Shown: in pieces, positions 33,936-48,600 of the stretch
Layout of the letters: every line of letters begins with the position of its first letter
How positions within the stretch are numbered: position 1 is the stretch's first letter
Assembly: GCA_947044365.1 (NCBI GenBank)
Contig: OX345651.1
Coordinates: 842,926 to 906,925, forward strand
DNA from: Petrosia ficiformis
Lineage: Eukaryota > Porifera > Demospongiae > Haplosclerida > Petrosiidae
Length of the DNA stretch: 64,000 nucleotides
Reading direction: 5' to 3'
Notes under the pieces: model-generated
Told to the model about the DNA's origin: nothing
What the model saw: only the letters and a program-made list of their open reading frames with translations
Database searches by the model: none
Translations under genes and position numbers: made by a program

Positions 33936-36900
33936 ACATTCGATGCTGGAGATCATTTTATCATGACTCCTTCATCTCAAGGATGGCGAGTGAGGGTTTG
34001 TAGAGAAGAAGGTCTGAAAGCTGATGACAGCAACAGGTGAATGTGGTAAATATTATAATTTTGATTAGAACTGCAAGTAGAAGAATCATAGTTAACCTCA
34101 CAGCAAGGTTAATTATTATCCAACAGTAATGACCTAGTGGGTTACTTCTATCTCATCTATATAATTGTCCTTGTAACGCACATCACGGTTCAAAGGTCAA
34201 GCTACATGGAAGAAACCATGGCGACAAGTTGAAACCACGCCCACAATTTTTCAAGTGGACAAATTGAAACAGGAAGAGAAGAGTTAGAGAACTAAGAAGA
34301 TAAGAATAAAAATGGATGCATGCCGTTAAATTTCAGAGAAGATGATAAGGAAAAAAGGAAGAGAAGAGTTAGAGAACTTTAAATATATCACTACTATCAT
34401 CAATGTTAGAAACCCACTGGATTCAGTCATGCAATGAATGAAGAGGCTATATAGAACAATAGCAAATATATTAGTATGGCGTAGCTCGTAGAATTTCTGC
34501 AGGCGTTTGCTAGTAAGCTATAAATGGGTATAGTGTGGGTTTGTGATATGAGATTTATAGACAAATTCACAACTTGGCTGATCAAATATTGTGTTGTCCA
34601 GGTGCTCTGCTGGACACTTTCAAAAACTATTTCAAACACTGAATACTGTAGTTAATTAAATATTCATATTGGTATCCTGTAACTTTAAACAATATCTGAA
34701 ATTAATTTAGAGGTGTTCTTAATACAATTTTCCTCATTCTCCTCTTATCTTACATGGAATATCAGAAAAGAGATCCTTAATTTTACATTCTTCTTCATAT
34801 CTTCCTCAGATGAAGAGTAGTCATCTAAATACTTAAATCCTGATACATACACGTGTAATATAGCATCCAATCAAGAAGGATGCAGTGACTCCATTAGTGA
34901 TTGAATATGATGCAAATGTAAACACATTTCTTACAGCTTCTAGTGTAGTAGAGAAATATTACCAAGTCCTTGTCCTTGCCACTAAGAACATACACACCAA
35001 ATATGGAAGTTCATAGGTGTCCAGTTCTTGAAAAACAGCGCTTACACAGACACACACACCAATCTTTTTTCAATCAATTACAGTAACCAGGTTGAGTATA
35101 TAGGCAAATCAGTTGTAAGCATGACCTTATATGGGTGCAAACAGGAAACCACTTAAGTAAACCCACAATAAGGCTGCTACTGGGAGAGTATAAAAGGGTG
35201 AGAATCAGTCATACATCAGTACCTTTACCAAACCCATTAGCATAAACACGTAGTTGAATTTTTGGGCACCTTGTTGAGAGGTGACTTATCTCCTAATTAC
35301 TCTTAGCTCATTATAAATTCATAGTTATTTTTAGTGTCTTTGTGTACTACTATGGGTGTGGTTCAGTGTTTTTGATAAGCTCATATGGCGCACCATTGGC
35401 CCAAAAAGCTTCTTATTTGGCACTGCACAGTTCTCTCTTTGGGCCAGTGGCGCAGTTAATTATGGTTATATTGTCATTAACAGCATTAACTCTTTGTTAA
35501 TTGGCTCAAGATGTATTCTCAATGGCACACACACTAACCATTTTTGAGCCAATTTGGCCCAAGCTTCAAAACCTATCAAAAACTCTGGTGTGGTTCAATC
35601 AGCGGAGAAAAAGAGCTTGGTTACACTTGGCTTTTTAATTTTGGGGGTGTCTGTGAACTATTGTATCTTAGTTTCAGTTTAGCTGGTATGATCGAGTTTT
35701 GATCTTCGTTTTTGTACAGCTCCTCGGATATCCTGATCTTGTTCAAAACCAGCAGATATCTTGGCCGTGTTATTGTGTACTACAAACTGACACACCAATT
35801 AGTGATCACATGTTGTTTAGCATGTTAATTTGTGCATGTGCAAATAGTTGAATCCAAACTACTCTAATTACAAACCTACAACAGCTCTGCAGCCATAAAG
35901 GGGGAGGTCTAGCTAGTCAAGTCATATATATAGCTCTTGTATAAACAGGACGTAAACTACAAACACACGATAATTCTGTATAAACGGGGTGGCTGTTATA
36001 TAAACAGTTTGTATGTACACAATCTACCATACTTAACTGTACTGTAGTGTACTGTGAGTCTGTGAGATACTTACTTTGTTCTTATTTTTTTAAAGTGAGA
36101 GCTAATTAATTGATTGGTTGACGAATTGATTTGATTGGTTGATGAATTGATTTGATTGGTTGACGAATTGATTTGATTGGTTGATGAATTGATTTGATTG
36201 GTTGATGAATTGATTTGATTGGTTGTTTGAGTTCATAATTTTAGGAAAAAAATCATGACTACTATACTGTAACAGAGCAACTTTATGATTTAATTTGAAA
36301 TGGCTGCACTTGGTGTAGTGATTCTAAGAACTGACTCTAATGACACAAATGATACACAAATACATGCAAACCCTCCCACCCAAATCCCTATGTAAACATT
36401 AAAGGAGATGGTGATATTGTAAACATTTATTTCACTATAGTGTGTTTCTTGTTGATCACTCATGGACATATCTACCTGATAAGTGTTATGAGCAGCTCTC
36501 TACTATACCTGGATTAGTTCATCGAATGGCAAATTTAATGGATCTTATTGAAAGACCAACCACACCCCCTGTTGAATCACATGACCAGTCACACCCTCGT
36601 CGGTCAGAGAGTTCTGAAATTAATGGGATAGAAGGGAGTGACGATGAAGAATATGAGGACGAGGAGGAGGAGGAAGGTAAAATATAATTATAGTGTATAT
36701 GAAATTTATATTAGTGTATAAAAACAAATATCACTATAATGTATTGTACTATGAGAAAGAATGCAACATACTCACATTCCTGCTTTGAAAAAAAATGCTT
36801 ACTTAATGTTATATATGTTCTGGAATATTTCTGGAATATCAATTAACACTGACATGTATATCACATGACATATACTTGTAACAGTACTGACTATCTATGA

Positions 36901-39900
36901 ATTCATTAATTAAAGAGGTGAATAAGAATAATCATCTTTGTCACCTCTTTCAACCTCCACTGGGGATTGTTTGCACACAAACAATTCCCAGTAGAGGTTG
37001 ACGATATTGGCAAAAGTTGTCTGAAGTGTAAACGCAAATAATGAATTATAATATATGCATGATCTACTACTATTATGTATAATACCAAAAAACACTAACT
37101 CAAAATTCAAATTATTATAGTATTTTTGTCATGAAATGTATTAATTAAAGGTTTTTAGCTAAAAACACCATCATGTTCACTTTATCGGGTTTGAGGCACG
37201 TCCTCTTTGATGAAACAATATTCCCAGATGTGCTAAAAGCTCGTTCAGATGGAGAACTGGTAGCACAGGAAGAAAGGTATTTTCTAGCCAATGGACTTAG
37301 TATTGGGAAAGATTTATGGTACGATTTCCACCATTCAAGTGGGTGAGATTAAGAGTCTAGAAGCGGATACTGAAGGTATTTATCTATCTCACTACGAACC
37401 ATTTGGTCAACAGTAAGTGATGATGAGTCCTGTGTTTTTTTTAACAAACTGCCAAGCTTTACTTTCTTAGGTGGGGGAGGAGTAGCACTCTGTGTATTTT
37501 CTGCTTGGGAAGTAGTAGGTAGAGATTCCTTCAACTTGCTTGCTATTGCTTTTCCCTCGTCAAAGATGCATCGTTCAATTTCATCTTTGTATACTTCATC
37601 CATGTACTCCTTCTTAAATCTGGGGTCCAGAAAAGATGCAATATTGAGCAGACTGATAGTATTTGGATCACTATACTTGTCTTGTTGGTAGTCCTTCACT
37701 TTCTGCTTTATGTCTTTTGTCAGTTGAGTGTCTTCTTCTCTTTGCAAGAGAGATTCGGTATAGATGTGGTTAAGCAGAGGTATTATAGCAGATACTGTCA
37801 CATAGTTTTCATCTGACAGGATATCAGTGAAATCATAAACTGGATCTAAACCACTTTTTAGTGATTCAAGTACTTGAATGTCTTGCCATGAAGGGATAAG
37901 GTGGACAGACTTGCGATCGTTACTCAGGACTTGACGAAGCGCACATTCCTGTTCTAAGATTCGATCCACCATTTTAAATTTTGACCCCCATCTAGTAGGA
38001 CAATCCTAAAGAATATATATATATTATATATGTATATATAATTATTAATTTTTTTAGTAATAACTTACAGTAATTAGGCTATGCTTTGGGAGTTTTAATT
38101 CTTCCTGAACCTCAGCAAGCTCTCTCTTCTTCTTCCAACTGTGAGCAAAACATACAACCAACTTCTTACAAACACCAACAGCCCTAGAAATACGATGATC
38201 ACCTTTAACTGAATTTGTCACTGCTAAGTGCAGATTGTGGCCAAAACAAGACAAGCGTTTCCAGCCTAGAATATCCATTGCTGCGATTACATTAGTACCA
38301 TTGTCTGTTGTTATTGAGACTAAATTACATTGAGGTAGTTTCCATTGTTGCAATGCCTCACTAAGAGCTTCAGCTATATTCTCTCCAGTGTGATCTTGTG
38401 GCATGAACATTGTTTGAAGACATAATGACCTCTGTGTCCACTCTTCATCGATGTAGTGAATAGTAAGACTGAGGTAGGGCTCCATTGTATGGCTACTCCA
38501 TAAGTCTGTAATGGCTGAAAAGAATTCTACCTTACAAAGCTCAGCAACTACTGTATCCCGAACACGAGAGTAGAGTTTTGGGATAGCTGTTTGAGAAAAG
38601 TATTTACGGTGTGGTAAGTCATAGCGGGAATCAAGTACTTCTATCATTCGTCTAAAACCATCCTTTTCTACAATGTGCATTGGCAACATATCTTTTGCTA
38701 AGCAAACTGTGACTGCATCAGTTACAGATTGCCATCTTTTACTTGACCTTGGGTACTTACTTACATCAGCAATAGTGACTTGTTTAGAACCAGAACTCTT
38801 CTCTCTTGATGATTTACCAGTGGTCTTGGCTTCCTGGACAATAGCAAACTCTTTAGGGTGGTGAAAACGTAGGTGAGAAAAAAGATTTGAAGTATTCCCA
38901 CCTTTGATGTATATGCTTTTACTGACTCCTTTTTCGAAACACAAACGACACTTCGGATTATCAGGATTCTCTGGCTGCCCATTTACTCCAGGTTCACATC
39001 CAAAATACCTCCAAACAATCGATTTCGTGTTGCTTTTAGCGACGAGCTCCATCGTTGCTTTCCTAAACAAACGAGCGTGTACACGTGTTAGGCGGAGTTG
39101 ATGTTAAATGATGCCCACGCACTTCCGCTCGATATACCGTAATACGGTATATCGTTACGGAATTTTACCAACGATACGAGTAACGATATATCGTGTTATT
39201 GCGATAAATACCGAAATATCGATATATCGCCCAGCTCTAATTCCCAGCAAGAAATTCTTATCAAGATCTTACATTAGATCTTATAGTAAGATCCGATATA
39301 AGATCTTATGTAAGGTATGTGGCTAAAAGGTATCAAAATCTTAAATACGATCTGATCAGAGATATTTAAGATATTTAAGATCTTAATCAGATTTTATTAA
39401 GATCTTAAGTAAGATTGCTTTAAATCTGGATTATATAATTATCATGAATAAAAAAATCAGAGAATATAAATTACAGTTATTTGGCTACATTAATTGTTTT
39501 TATTCCTGGACTTGATTTTCAAGTTTGTTTGTTTTCTTTTTTTGCTGGTCGAGAAACTTTTGATTTATTTTTGCTCTAACGGTATCTCTGTTTCTATCAG
39601 CAGTTCCTTTCCCCCACTTTCTGTCTATCGAACCTGTGTGCATAAGGAAACAATTTTAAATCATTGATATTCATTTTTTATGGCCCGTAGTATTTTTTGG
39701 GTGAACTGTTACATTCTGACAAAACCTGATAACAACGTTACAATACACTTACCTCCAGAGGTCCTAGCGAATTATCAAAAGTATTAAAACTACGTGCAGA
39801 AATAGCACTAAGAAAGATATTATGGTAGTAATTTATCAATTTCACAAATCATTGTGTTTTATTGTATGTATATTGTGATATTATACTTGTGTTGATATGT

Positions 39901-42573
39901 TTTATCTAGATTTACTGTTATAATGATTACATTTGTTTATATCTGTAAATAATATTTAACAATAAATTTCATATATATACAAATTTTTATGGCCCGTAGG
40001 GCCATCCCTATGATTGCTTTCCCACGGGTTCGATGTATGTTTATATATATATATATGTGACCGTCTACACGAAAACCAGGCTTTTGTGACAAAATTTCAA
40101 AATTGATTTTTTGTCTTACCTGAATAGAGCATTAAATTAGCTCTAGAGTGATATATTATACATCCCAATCATGTAAAAGATAAAGCTACAGTTACCGATT
40201 TAACCATGGCAGTCACCAATACTTTATTTGCAGAAAAACGCAATTAAATTAATTTTTTAACCATTAAAATTAATGATTAGCAATTTATTTATTAGTGGCT
40301 AGCGAAGCACAGAAATGTCACTAAGACTTGCTAAAGGTATCAGAAGAAAAGTAAGACATTTGTGAAGCTTTTTATGTAATAAAATAGTGATCACCCAAAT
40401 AATTCAGAACAGTCTACTTTCGAGCATATCTCCAAATTATATTTTGTCACAAAAGCCTGGTTTTCGTGTAGACGGTCACATATATATATATATAATATGT
40501 TTGTGTCACCTACGCGAGTATGGGTTGTATACGTAGTTAAGGAAGTTACATCATTCCCGGGGGCTCGGTCAATTAATGGGCGTGGCGCGTAAAAGAACGC
40601 GCGATCAAGCTCTACACACCAGCAGAAAGAAAGCTGTTGAGCTTACGTAGAAACTGTAACTAATAGCTAGCTATTCTGCCTGAAATGTATTCCTAAAGTT
40701 CTACAAGGTCCTTTGAAAGGTCAGGAGAGTAGATAATCAAAATAATAACTATAATAAGCTGTTGTCTTTCATGCTTGATAAAGTCAGCCATGATTACTGA
40801 ATTCTGGACACCACAAAGCAGTCATAAGGATACTTTTATCTTCACTTAAATTTGTAAAGCAATCATAGGGATGTTTTTTTCTCTATATACACTTGTTTTC
40901 ATTACTATAAAATTAATTAGCAATTGCTATAATATGCCAATTGCTTGATTGCTAACTATTCAAATGAGAGTTAGTACATACTGCATCAGACAAAATACAC
41001 AAAATGTTCAATCATCCATCCTTCAAACAACTCGGTTGTTATCCAGCCATTGTCACTTAAGCCATACGTAGTACCAGGAACTTCATTTGATGTCCACGCA
41101 TGATTTAGGTTCTTAGCATCATAGATTATCATCGGGGAAAGAGCTTGACCCGCAGCATTTCCACAAGCTACAATTGTCACTTGTCCTTTTCTTCCAACTC
41201 CTCTGTTCCTAACTTTCTTAATTCCTCTGCGTGTCACTATATTAGGAGGCCTTGCATCAAGAGGTATACCTGTCTCGTCAACATTATAAATCCTGGCGGG
41301 ACTATTTAACAGGTCGTATTGTGTTAAAGTGTCTTCTAGAAGATCAAAATACTGATTCAATGTCTGCTGATTCACTGCATCCATCCTGTCGTGACCTGTA
41401 CTATCTCCTTGACGTAGAGTTAAATCATCCTGTCTTTCTAGAAAACGACGCCACCAACCATCACTGATTTATTTCGTACCAGTACTCCTTTCTCAATAGC
41501 CACTGATTCGACAATATTCAATACATCCTTACGTGTCTTACAATAACCAAGACCAGCACAACTCTTAACAAACTCAGCTAACTCCTTTTCTTCTACTGGA
41601 GTTAAGTAAGGTTTTGGCCCTGGCTTTCTTCCATGTAAAACTCGACCACTTATTCTATCTTTTAGGGTACTTTTGGGAATGCCATGATCTAAAGCAGCTC
41701 TATTTACGCCACTTTCTCCAGTTTCAACTGCTTCTATAGCCTTTTTCATTCCCTTCTTAGTCCACTTCTTCCTTTTGGTAGACTGCCGTGGTTTCACTGC
41801 TGTTGATATAGACGGAGGAGCCGATTTTGAGCGTCTATGTGTCAGGCGTCGTCTCTTCTTCCCTCGTGGCATGTCTGTACTCTGTAGAATAAAAAAATTA
41901 ATAAAATCACCAGTAAACATGAAGACGTCCTGGGCATGTGCCGTATGTCCGTAAATTTCTGCACACTCTCGTACTCTTCCGGTCACTCGAAGAAATTGCT
42001 AGACCTGTCGCAAGTGGTTGATAATTGGTACTGGTCGATAATTGGCAGACTACGCTATATATATACTTGATGTTTGAATAAAAAAACTTTTAAATTCTTG
42101 ATCAACACTCTTAGGATATAGCCATGTAGTTATGAACAGGTTTCATTAATTGTTTTAAATCATAATTTTGGTCTCCCTCCAATTTTAAGGTGGACATATT
42201 CAGCTCATATAGTGTTAACATTTGATAAGATCTTATGTAGAAATACAAGATCATCTTATCTTAACTGAATCTTATGTTATTTTGTAAGATCTTATATAAG
42301 ATGATAACATCTTAATAAGAATTTCTTGCTGGGAATGTTACCGACATTTTAGTCAAACCATATACCGGTATATATATACATGTAAGAACAAGAATACAAA
42401 GTAAAGAGAAATAACAAAATACTGCATGTATACATGTATCACATGTTAGTAAACTAGGAGAAGTGTATTATACAAAAGAGATTACAAATATAAATCACTT
42501 GTTTTTGCATTATTGATAATCATATTTTTATGGCCCGTAGGGCCATCCCTATAATTGCTTTCCACGGGGTTTA

Positions 42574-42615
<42 letters not shown>

Positions 42616-45600
42616 CATGCTACCATGGCAACCGTTTGATGTGGTTAGGTCTTATATTTTTGTATATAGACCTGTGAATCTTTAATCTATCAGCATACAA
42701 TATATTGTATATAGTACACTTACAGTTCTTATATAAAACAATATAAAACCTTGGTTTAGTGTCCTCGGATGTGATATAGCCCTCGCAGGCTCGGGCTATA
42801 TCACATCCTTGGACACTAAACCTCGGGTCTATATTTTTGTATATAAGACCTGTAAGTGTACTATATATATTACATATATATTCTTGTGTCACTTGCGCGA
42901 CTATGCGTTGTATACGTAGTTAAGGAAGTTGCGTCATTCCCGGGGGGCTCGGTCAATTAATGGGCGTGGCGCGTAAAAGAACGCGCGTTTGAGCTACAGA
43001 CCAGCCAGGAAGATTCAGAATGGATGTAAAACTGCTAATAACTGTTGTATATAGCAGAGAAACAGTATAGATATTATGCAAGAATCTTTAACAAGTAAGT
43101 ATGATAAGTTGTTGAGTTTCAGACACGAGGAAGTCATCATTTAGAACCTTGAAGGAGTACCTCAGTCAGTTCATCAGACATCTGTGTATTTAGACTGCAA
43201 TTAGGCTTACACTTACGTCTTCAGGCCCCAGGAGTACACAGAAAGGTAGAGACACTAGTGCCATCAGCAATGCTTAATACATAGTCATCACAAAGCAAAT
43301 ATAGGGATGTTTTTTTCTCTATATATCTTGTTCCTGTTACTATTGTAGAGTTTTTATTAGTTTCTTGTTCAGCTTCACATATATATGCTGACATATCAGT
43401 TGGATAGTTTCTGGAATATCATATATGCTGACATATCAGTTGGATAGTTTCTGGAATATCAATTAACACTGAAATGTATATCACATGACATTTACTACAT
43501 ACTTGTAAACAGTAAACAGACCGACTATCTATTAATTCATTAATTAAAGAGGTGACAAAGAATGGACAGTATTCATTGGTATAGGTGTGAACTTGAAACA
43601 ATGTTTTAGTCAAACCATATACTGGTATATACATGTATATACATGTAAGAACAAGAATACAAAGTAAAGAGAAATACTGAAGTAAGAGAAGCATCGCTGC
43701 TAAAAGTGGAAATATGACAAATTTATTTCTTTCATTCAAGTCTTTAAAAACAACTACCTATATAGTTGTTTTTAAAGACTTGAATGAAAGAAATAAATTT
43801 GTCATATTTCCACTTTTAGCAGCGATGCTTCTCTTACTTGAGTGGCAGATACCTGCTGCCATAGTTTCATCCTCTGGATTACCATTAATCCTGGGCATAA
43901 AGGGAAAATATGTCCACTCATAGGAAGTTGCTTTTTTCTTACCAACAAAATCGTCTATCATTCCTTGTTTTATCACTAATAATAGCATGTGGTTGAAAAT
44001 GGGCACGATGCTTTAATCTAACAACCGATATACTGAATATTTCGATATACTGGTTAATTAAAATTCCAGTTTGCGAACTCTGCTTAAAACACGTGCTACT
44101 GCATTAACCTTGAAAGCCTTCCCAATACTCAACTGCAATGTGTGCCCAACACAGTCTAGGTGTACTAGATTAAGCTTGTTGACCACTGCATTCCTAATGT
44201 TAGCAGCATTATCAGTGGTCACAGTAAATATTTTCTCAGCAATTTTCCACAACTCAAAGCATTTATTTAGCTCAATTGCTAAGTTTTCAGCATCATGAGC
44301 TGCTGTGATTTCCCAAGTTTTAAGAGTATGACGCTTTAGTTCCCAATCTGTATCAATAAAATCCCCAGAAAGAGACATATAGCCTCGTTGATGGCATCCT
44401 GTCCACATATCAGTTGTAGCAGATATATGTTCTGCTTTTTTGAGGTCATCCTTAACCAAAGCCTTTATTTCTTCATACTTTTGAGGAATAGCTGAACAGG
44501 TATAGTAATTTCTTGAATGCATGGTATATCTTGGGTCAAGAGTCTGCACAAAACGTATGAAAGATACACTGTCAATTATACTGAAAGGTTGCATGTCTGA
44601 ACAAATAAAGCTCACAATTGCAAGCGCTTCATCACAGGCTTTAAACCTACTTGATGTCTTTGGGTAAGGCGTACTATTATTGAAGCAAGTTGTTAAAGTC
44701 AACTGTTTGTTCTGCTTCACGTCCTTTCCCTCATTCTTTGGCTGTGGGGCAACTTCTTTATGCAAATCAGTGTGATGGCGTTTCAAGTGCATTGTCATGT
44801 TCGTCGTGTTCTTACAAAATGACAACAATGTGTTGCATACCTTACACAAAACTTTTGATCGATCTCCCTCTTTAAAGCCAAAGTATTTCCAGACCCAGCT
44901 TTACCCAGTTGAAAGGGGCTGGAGTTCCATCTCACTGGTAGAGCTAGAACTATTCATACTGTCCATCATTGACAACACGTGCCGATTTATAACTGCGCAT
45001 GCGCAAAACCGCGTGTGAAGATGCGAACAGAAGTTGATCGACTCAGCACTACTGTAGTACGTATATTGTAAATAAGAAGTGTATTATACAGGCTGATTCT
45101 AAAACTGCGGAACGGAATGCAAAACGGAACGGAAACGGAATGATATTTTGGGGCGTGGCACGTATGACATCGATCGACACAAAGCATAAAGGGATTGGAA
45201 ACGGGCCGTTCGCTGGTCAAAATGCTAGTTGGGACCGTATTATTTTTAATAAGAGGAACAGGGCTAGAATTATTTATTTTCACTTTTTCAGCTGTCGACA
45301 GTTGAGCAGTGAGCATATGTTTGTGGAGGGATTTACACAAATAAGAGAAGTAAGCATAATTTATAATAATGCATAAAAATTGGATATTCTCACTTAGGTG
45401 TAATAGTAATAATAAATAGACAAAATTGAAAAGAACATCCCTATGATTGCTTTACAAATTCAAGGTTGTACTAGGGGGAGGGGTAGATGAAACTCCAATC
45501 GGTTTCAAGTCTTGCCAGCTTCTTGCTGCATACAATGTGGTTCAATTCTGTATCTTTTGGAAGCCACACCCACCCGGGGGTATAATTATTGGGCCTAAAT

Positions 45601-48600
45601 GTTTTCACTGATAGTTTATTTTCAGAAACAAAGCTAAACACACCCTTCGGGTGGTGGGTGTGAAACCCTGGCAGGGTAACTGTAGTTGCTCTCTGAGAAA
45701 GATCGGAGTTTGATAGTGCCTAGAAAGGTAGATTTTATGGTTTCACTGTTTTTTTTAGGAATTGTGAAATATTAGGATTCTCATTGGTAGCACCTCTTTG
45801 CCTTTGTCTAGATACTATGTCTTGACATCCTTTCATATTAAATTTCATACGCAACATACATGTACTTATTTAAATGTTCTAATGAGGAATATAATTGTAT
45901 TTCGCAAAATATTATGTTACTGAAGTTGATTATCATATATCATTCAATCTATCCCATCCATTGATCCATCCATCCATACGTCCATCTGTTCATCCATTCA
46001 TTCGTACATCCATCTGTTCATCCATCCATTCATACATCCATCTGTTCATCCATCCATACATCACTTACTCACTCACAATACTTGTACACATCTTATTCAC
46101 ACTCAGATAATATAAATCCATCATAATTATATAATCTCTATTTAATTTCATAGAGTTATATTTCTCACGAACAAATGAACTCGAAAAGAAAAGCATTGAG
46201 ATAGAAGATATGAAAGAAAAAGAACTTGATAAGCTTGAAGATGTCTTTCTATTTCCACCATCAATAATGATTTCAGTGATTGTGGTTTAGCTATCAAGAG
46301 TATCCTAATTAAAGCCCAGGTGTCAGATGAAGATAACGAGGATGGTGAGGGAAGAGGTGTATTGAATGCTTTTCTTCAGTAGGACTATTGGTTGAATAGG
46401 TAGGGATACAATCATCTTAGCATATACCCGATGAAGTGGCAGAGACACTTGAAATTTAGGACGAAATTGCTTAATATTACGTTTGTAAGAATACTGACGA
46501 TGATAGAATGAGTGTTGTCTTCCCATCTAAATCAAAATGAAGTGATTTAAAACGAAGTTGGTATACTTGTCTGTCGACCGAACAGATATTTGTCTGTACT
46601 AGCTACAATAGCTTATCTGGTTTAGATTGTATTATTATAATAGATAACTATCATCTTATGCTATTATACATGTATTAAATGTCTTGAATATAAAGTTATG
46701 AATGCAAGTTACTGTATGCATGTTGAATTATAATTAATTTTATTATTAATTTTAATAATAATAATTATTATTATTATTTTACAATGGTGGTTTGTGAAGG
46801 TAGAAATTGTGTTGAAACAAAAGTAAGATAATAGCTAATGTGTTTATGCTGTAGTTTTCAATCATTTTTTGTCTTATGTACCAACCATTGCACTGTTGTG
46901 TAGTAGGTCTAAATCAAGGTTCAGGTAATTTTTGCGGAAGTGAGAGGTACAGCCAATGGAGGTACTCTAAAACACATTTTGCTCTTTAGAGACGTTATTG
47001 TTTGTACTGTGAATTCAAAACAAGGCGCGTCTCATAACCCCTATATAGTAGTATAATATATTGAGATCATTCCTAATTTCATCTATTACTCTTCGAGAAA
47101 AAGGTACAGCGAGTAAATTTTTATAGTGGCAACATAAAACTGCTGTATACCTTCACAACAGTGCAACATTTCCATAAAATTTTAATACTATTGAGTAGAG
47201 TAGGCCTTGGACTCAATGAAACATTGGCATTTGTTTCATTAACATAAAAATTGTAAGTAGAAATATTATCTTTATTGAAAAAGTCTTCTTTTCGCCCTGC
47301 TTTTCCAGAGGCTTGCCGAGGCCTGCAGCGCCAACTAGCCTAATTAAAACAACGCGATGGCAACCCAATTGAAAATGTATTACAATTAAGCCACACCCAT
47401 CGTGCGTTTCCAATCCCTTTATTCTAATATCTATGCACAAAGTGACAACTCGCCGCTGTCTAAAAGGACGAAGACAAGCCTATGAGGGGTGAATAGTGCC
47501 AAAATTAGGATAAAGGTGGCTCCCCAGTGCTGTACCTGGCAAACTGGGGGGGTCTTGGGGGCGGAGCCCCCCAGTTTAGGCCCTGGGATCGTTAGGGATA
47601 TCATCCATGTTGTTTCCACTCGATGAATTAGCATGCCATTCGACGACAAAGTTACACAATTTTCGTCCTAACTATACCATTGACACACTTCTACAGAAAC
47701 AGGTAACAAAATGCAACGTGCCACGCCCAAAAATATCATTCCGTTTTCTGTCACGCCCACAAATATCATGGGCCGGGCCGGGCCATGATATTTCATCATA
47801 TTTGTGGGGTTGCTGTCAAGCCCAAAAATATACTCAGTTGAAGCTAGCATCAGATTCTTGTGGGAGGAGTTTAAAACAGCAACATTCCATACATTTTTGA
47901 GTTGTGTATTTGCTGGTTAAAGGAGATAGATGCAGTCACTAAAACACGGTCAGCAGAGTCAAAAATATCCGAATTAGCAATTATACAAGAGAAATTACAA
48001 ATGTAAACTACTTGTTTTTGCATTATTGATAATTATATTTTTCCTATTACTATTGTAGAGTTTTTATTAGTTTCTTGTTCAGCTTCACACATATATGATA
48101 TAGTAACATCCAACATCTCATCAGCTTGGATAGTTTCTTGAATATCAATATAACACTTATTCATATATTGAAGATATTTATTATCTGGTGTCTGGTAAAC
48201 AAGTTCTCCTGTTTGATTAGTATTTTCAGCAGGTAGAGGAGTACTTGGTTTGGTATTGTTGTATTCCTGCTGTGTAGCCATTAAATATATTAACAGTAGA
48301 AAGTGTACTACTGGTATAATAATGAAGATACTCAATTCCAATATCATAGTACCAATGGGGAGAAATACTATAAAGAAATACTATAAAGAAATTAAAGACA
48401 ATATTGAAGCTTACTTTTTTATTCAGCTGCAGTATGGCTCTAAGTGCAATATGGTCACTAAACTATATAGTGTAGATTCTCAGGTTTTCTTTCTAAAAAG
48501 AGACGACAACAATTCTGATCAACTGTAAATTGCTTGATATTTCTTACGTCTATTTATATTGTATAAATGGTACCTGTATTCATAGTTTTATTCTTTCCCT

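Larger units (their letters stand above)
39240..42336. mobile_element. Composite element bounded by perfect 22-bp TIRs
   Basis: The left end 39240-39261 and the right end 42315-42336 (ataagaatttcttgctggga..) are exact inverse complements. Both are followed inward by 100-150 bp of aagatctta-rich palindromic subterminal sequence. The interior holds the last exon of the BEN-like gene, a second TIR element with a MITE nested in it, and a pogo-like transposase. In unit 1 the same left end precedes the complete BEN-like gene, so the original cargo may have been that gene pair. Confidence 0.65.

Noticed and set aside
43758..44006. ORFs across the 77-bp palindrome
   Set aside because: The same arm is read on both strands, so the openness is duplicated by symmetry; no homology recognised.
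46323..46526. Minus-strand ORF starting [18 protein letters not shown]
   Set aside because: No splice context or recognised homology, inside transposon-derived filler.
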